Of a DNA stretch of 38,030 bases, positions 36,325-38,030 are shown piece by piece; positions within the stretch are counted from its first letter, which is position 1; each line of letters opens with the position of its first letter. Origin of the DNA: Thermoplasmata archaeon (GTDB lineage: Archaea; Thermoplasmatota; Thermoplasmata; Methanomassiliicoccales; Methanomethylophilaceae). The stretch lies in assembly GCA_015063195.1 (NCBI GenBank), contig SUSX01000006.1, positions 1 to 38,030 on the forward strand, written 5' to 3'. Below the pieces are notes generated by a model, which had not been told where the DNA came from, made no database searches, and saw nothing but the letters and a program-made list of their open reading frames with translations. Both the position numbers and the translations under genes were made by a program.

Positions 36325-37551
36325 ATGGTAGATTTCATAGACGGAGGAGTCACAACTCCTGAAGGTTTCAAAGCGATCGGAGTACACAGCGGAGTGAAGT
36401 ACCGTTCCTTGGATCTCGGTCTTGTACGTTCCGAGGTACCCGCAAGTGCTTTTGTCGGATACACATCAAACGAGGTGAAAGCAGCACCCGTTCAGGTGAT
36501 GATGGAGGAAAATTCCCCTACACTTACTGCAGTTGTCGTTAACAGCGGAAACGCAAACGCACTGACAGGACGCCGCGGAATCCAGGATGCGATCACAATG
36601 AAGGAAACGGTTGCATCCGAGCTTAATATCGATCCTAAACAGGTCGGAGTCATGTCCACGGGACTCATCGGACGTTTCATGGATATGCAGAAGATCAAAT
36701 ACGGAATCAGCAAGGCAGCAGGAGAGTTATCAGTGGGTCGCGAGGCAGACAATCTGTTCGCAGAAGCCATCATGACCACTGATACAATAAAGAAGGAATG
36801 TGCAGTCCGTGTACGTCTCTCCGACGGTACGATGGTGTACATCGGTGCAGTATCGAAGGGAAGCGGAATGATTGCACCCCACATGAAGGTACTCCACGGA
36901 ACCACTCTGTCCCTTGTCACAACGGATGCGAAACTTTCTCCCAAGTTCCGTGAAAAATGGCAGGAGATTCTTGACGACAGTATGAATATGGTTTCCGTTG
37001 ACGGAGATCAGTCTACCAACGATACATGTATTCTTCTTGCCAACGGAATGGCAAAAGGAGCATGTGCCGATGACGATCCCCTCTTCTATGAAGCATTGAA
37101 GATTGTTATGTCGAAGATCGCACGCACAATCGCAGTGGACGGAGAGGGAGCAACGAAGCTTATTGAAGTACAGGTACACGGAGCTGCAACAAAGGAAGAT
37201 GCCCGTAAAGCAGTACGTAAGATCATCAACTCGCCTCTTGTCAAATCTGCAATTTTCGGATCTGATCCCAATTACGGACGTATCATGATGGCACTCGGTA
37301 ACAGCGGCGTCAAGTTTAACCTCGAAGAGGTACGCCTTGTGATCAAAGGCGGAGAGATGGAAGTTCCAATCCTTGATGCAGGTGCGCCTGTCTTCCAGGA
37401 GGAACGTTCCGTTGAAGTTGTACGTATGGCGATGGACAACAAAGAAGTCGCAATCATACTCAATCTTGCGAACGGAGATGAATCAGCAGTCGGATGGGGA
37501 TGCGATCTTACATACGACTATGTCCGTATCAACGCGGAATACGCTACATGA
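36325..37551 (+). CDS. argJ: Glutamate N-acetyltransferase / ornithine acetyltransferase
   Basis: GVTTPEGFKAIGVHSGVK...NSGNANALTGRRGIQDA...GVMSTGLIG...FGSDPNYGRIMMALG. Confidence 0.96.
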   Translation: MVDFIDGGVTTPEGFKAIGVHSGVKYRSLDLGLVRSEVPASAFVGYTSNEVKAAPVQVMMEENSPTLTAVVVNSGNANALTGRRGIQDAITMKETVASELNIDPKQVGVMSTGLIGRFMDMQKIKYGISKAAGELSVGREADNLFAEAIMTTDTIKKECAVRVRLSDGTMVYIGAVSKGSGMIAPHMKVLHGTTLSLVTTDAKLSPKFREKWQEILDDSMNMVSVDGDQSTNDTCILLANGMAKGACADDDPLFYEALKIVMSKIARTIAVDGEGATKLIEVQVHGAATKEDARKAVRKIINSPLVKSAIFGSDPNYGRIMMALGNSGVKFNLEEVRLVIKGGEMEVPILDAGAPVFQEERSVEVVRMAMDNKEVAIILNLANGDESAVGWGCDLTYDYVRINAEYAT

Positions 37552-37560
37552 GGTGTCTGT

Positions 37561-38030
37561 ATGGATGATGTATATCTCCTGAAGTTCGGAGGCAACGCCA
37601 TAAAGGGAGAGAAGGATCTGGCACGTCTTGCCGGAGAAGTATCGGGACTCATCAAGGAAGGTGCCAAGATCATCCTCGTTCACGGAGGGGGTCCTGAGAT
37701 CAATGCCGAGATGGAAAGAATAGGTCTCGTTCCTACGAAGGTTGCAGGGGTCAGGGTAACGGACGATGCAACTCTCGAAGTTGCCGAGAAGGTGCTCAGG
37801 CAGATCAATGCGGATGTAGTGCTAGCAATGAAGGATGCAGGTGTAGAGGCCCTCGGCCTTCCCGGATACATGGTAGCATCATTCGAAAGGAGGAAGCCAT
37901 ACACAGTAGTGGATGACGGAAAGGAAGTATTGGTCGATCTCATAAATGTCGGGGAGGTCGTTTCTGCAGACGAGGTTGTCATCTTCGATCTGCTTAACAA
38001 CGGAATCACTCCGGTCATTTATCCCATAGG
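37561..38030 (+). CDS. argB: Acetylglutamate kinase, N-terminal part; truncated by window edge
   Basis: Translation from ATG 37561: MDDVYLLKFGGNAIKGEKDLARLAGEVSGLIKEGAKIILVHGGGPEINAEMERIGLVPTKVAGVRVTDD... Confidence 0.94.
   Translation, partial: MDDVYLLKFGGNAIKGEKDLARLAGEVSGLIKEGAKIILVHGGGPEINAEMERIGLVPTKVAGVRVTDDATLEVAEKVLRQINADVVLAMKDAGVEALGLPGYMVASFERRKPYTVVDDGKEVLVDLINVGEVVSADEVVIFDLLNNGITPVIYPI

Noticed and set aside
1-38030. CRISPR arrays, tRNA or rRNA genes, transposases
   Set aside because: Scanned by eye for regularly spaced repeats, T-loop GGTTCRAATCC-type motifs and transposase-like translations; none found. Short or divergent cases could be missed.

Overview
This 38 kb window looks like the chromosome of a methanogenic archaeon, probably a Methanomassiliicoccales / Methanomethylophilaceae-type gut lineage. 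That lineage call is an inference from gene content: a corrinoid protein with a URO-D-type methyltransferase, egsA, tgtA, a KEOPS Pcc1 subunit, UPF0179, ThiD-ThiN and InlB-repeat surface proteins. Recognisable blocks, left to right: (1) a methyltransferase/corrinoid pair; (2) a small winged-helix regulator preceded by a 20-bp-stem inverted repeat; (3) a ~310-nt GC-rich segment that folds by eye into many tetraloop-capped helices, a candidate structured RNA or long leader, upstream of a PUA / PAPS-reductase-like / ferredoxin protein; (4) a polysaccharide-type ABC exporter whose ATPase is fused to Sel1 repeats, next to two paralogous membrane proteins; (5) a five-gene SPFH / zinc-ribbon / coiled-coil / membrane-protein cluster; (6) housekeeping genes: UPF0179, egsA, two flavodoxins, desulfoferrodoxin, pcc1, tgtA, pth2, thiE, thiM, thiDN; (7) an FKBP-type membrane protein; (8) an Orn/Lys/Arg decarboxylase plus APC antiporter pair; (9) arginine biosynthesis (argH, argG, argC, argJ, argB). 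The strongest unusual observations are: (a) a G10 homopolymer in the signal-peptide region of a secreted beta-helix protein that puts the ORF out of frame, a candidate phase-variable locus or a sequencing error; (b) the structured RNA candidate; (c) the SPFH cluster; (d) an apparent AUU start codon behind a perfect 8-nt Shine-Dalgarno for the decarboxylase; (e) an ABC ATPase with Sel1 fusion and a valine in place of the expected catalytic glutamate. No tool or database search was run. Family names come from reading the translations.
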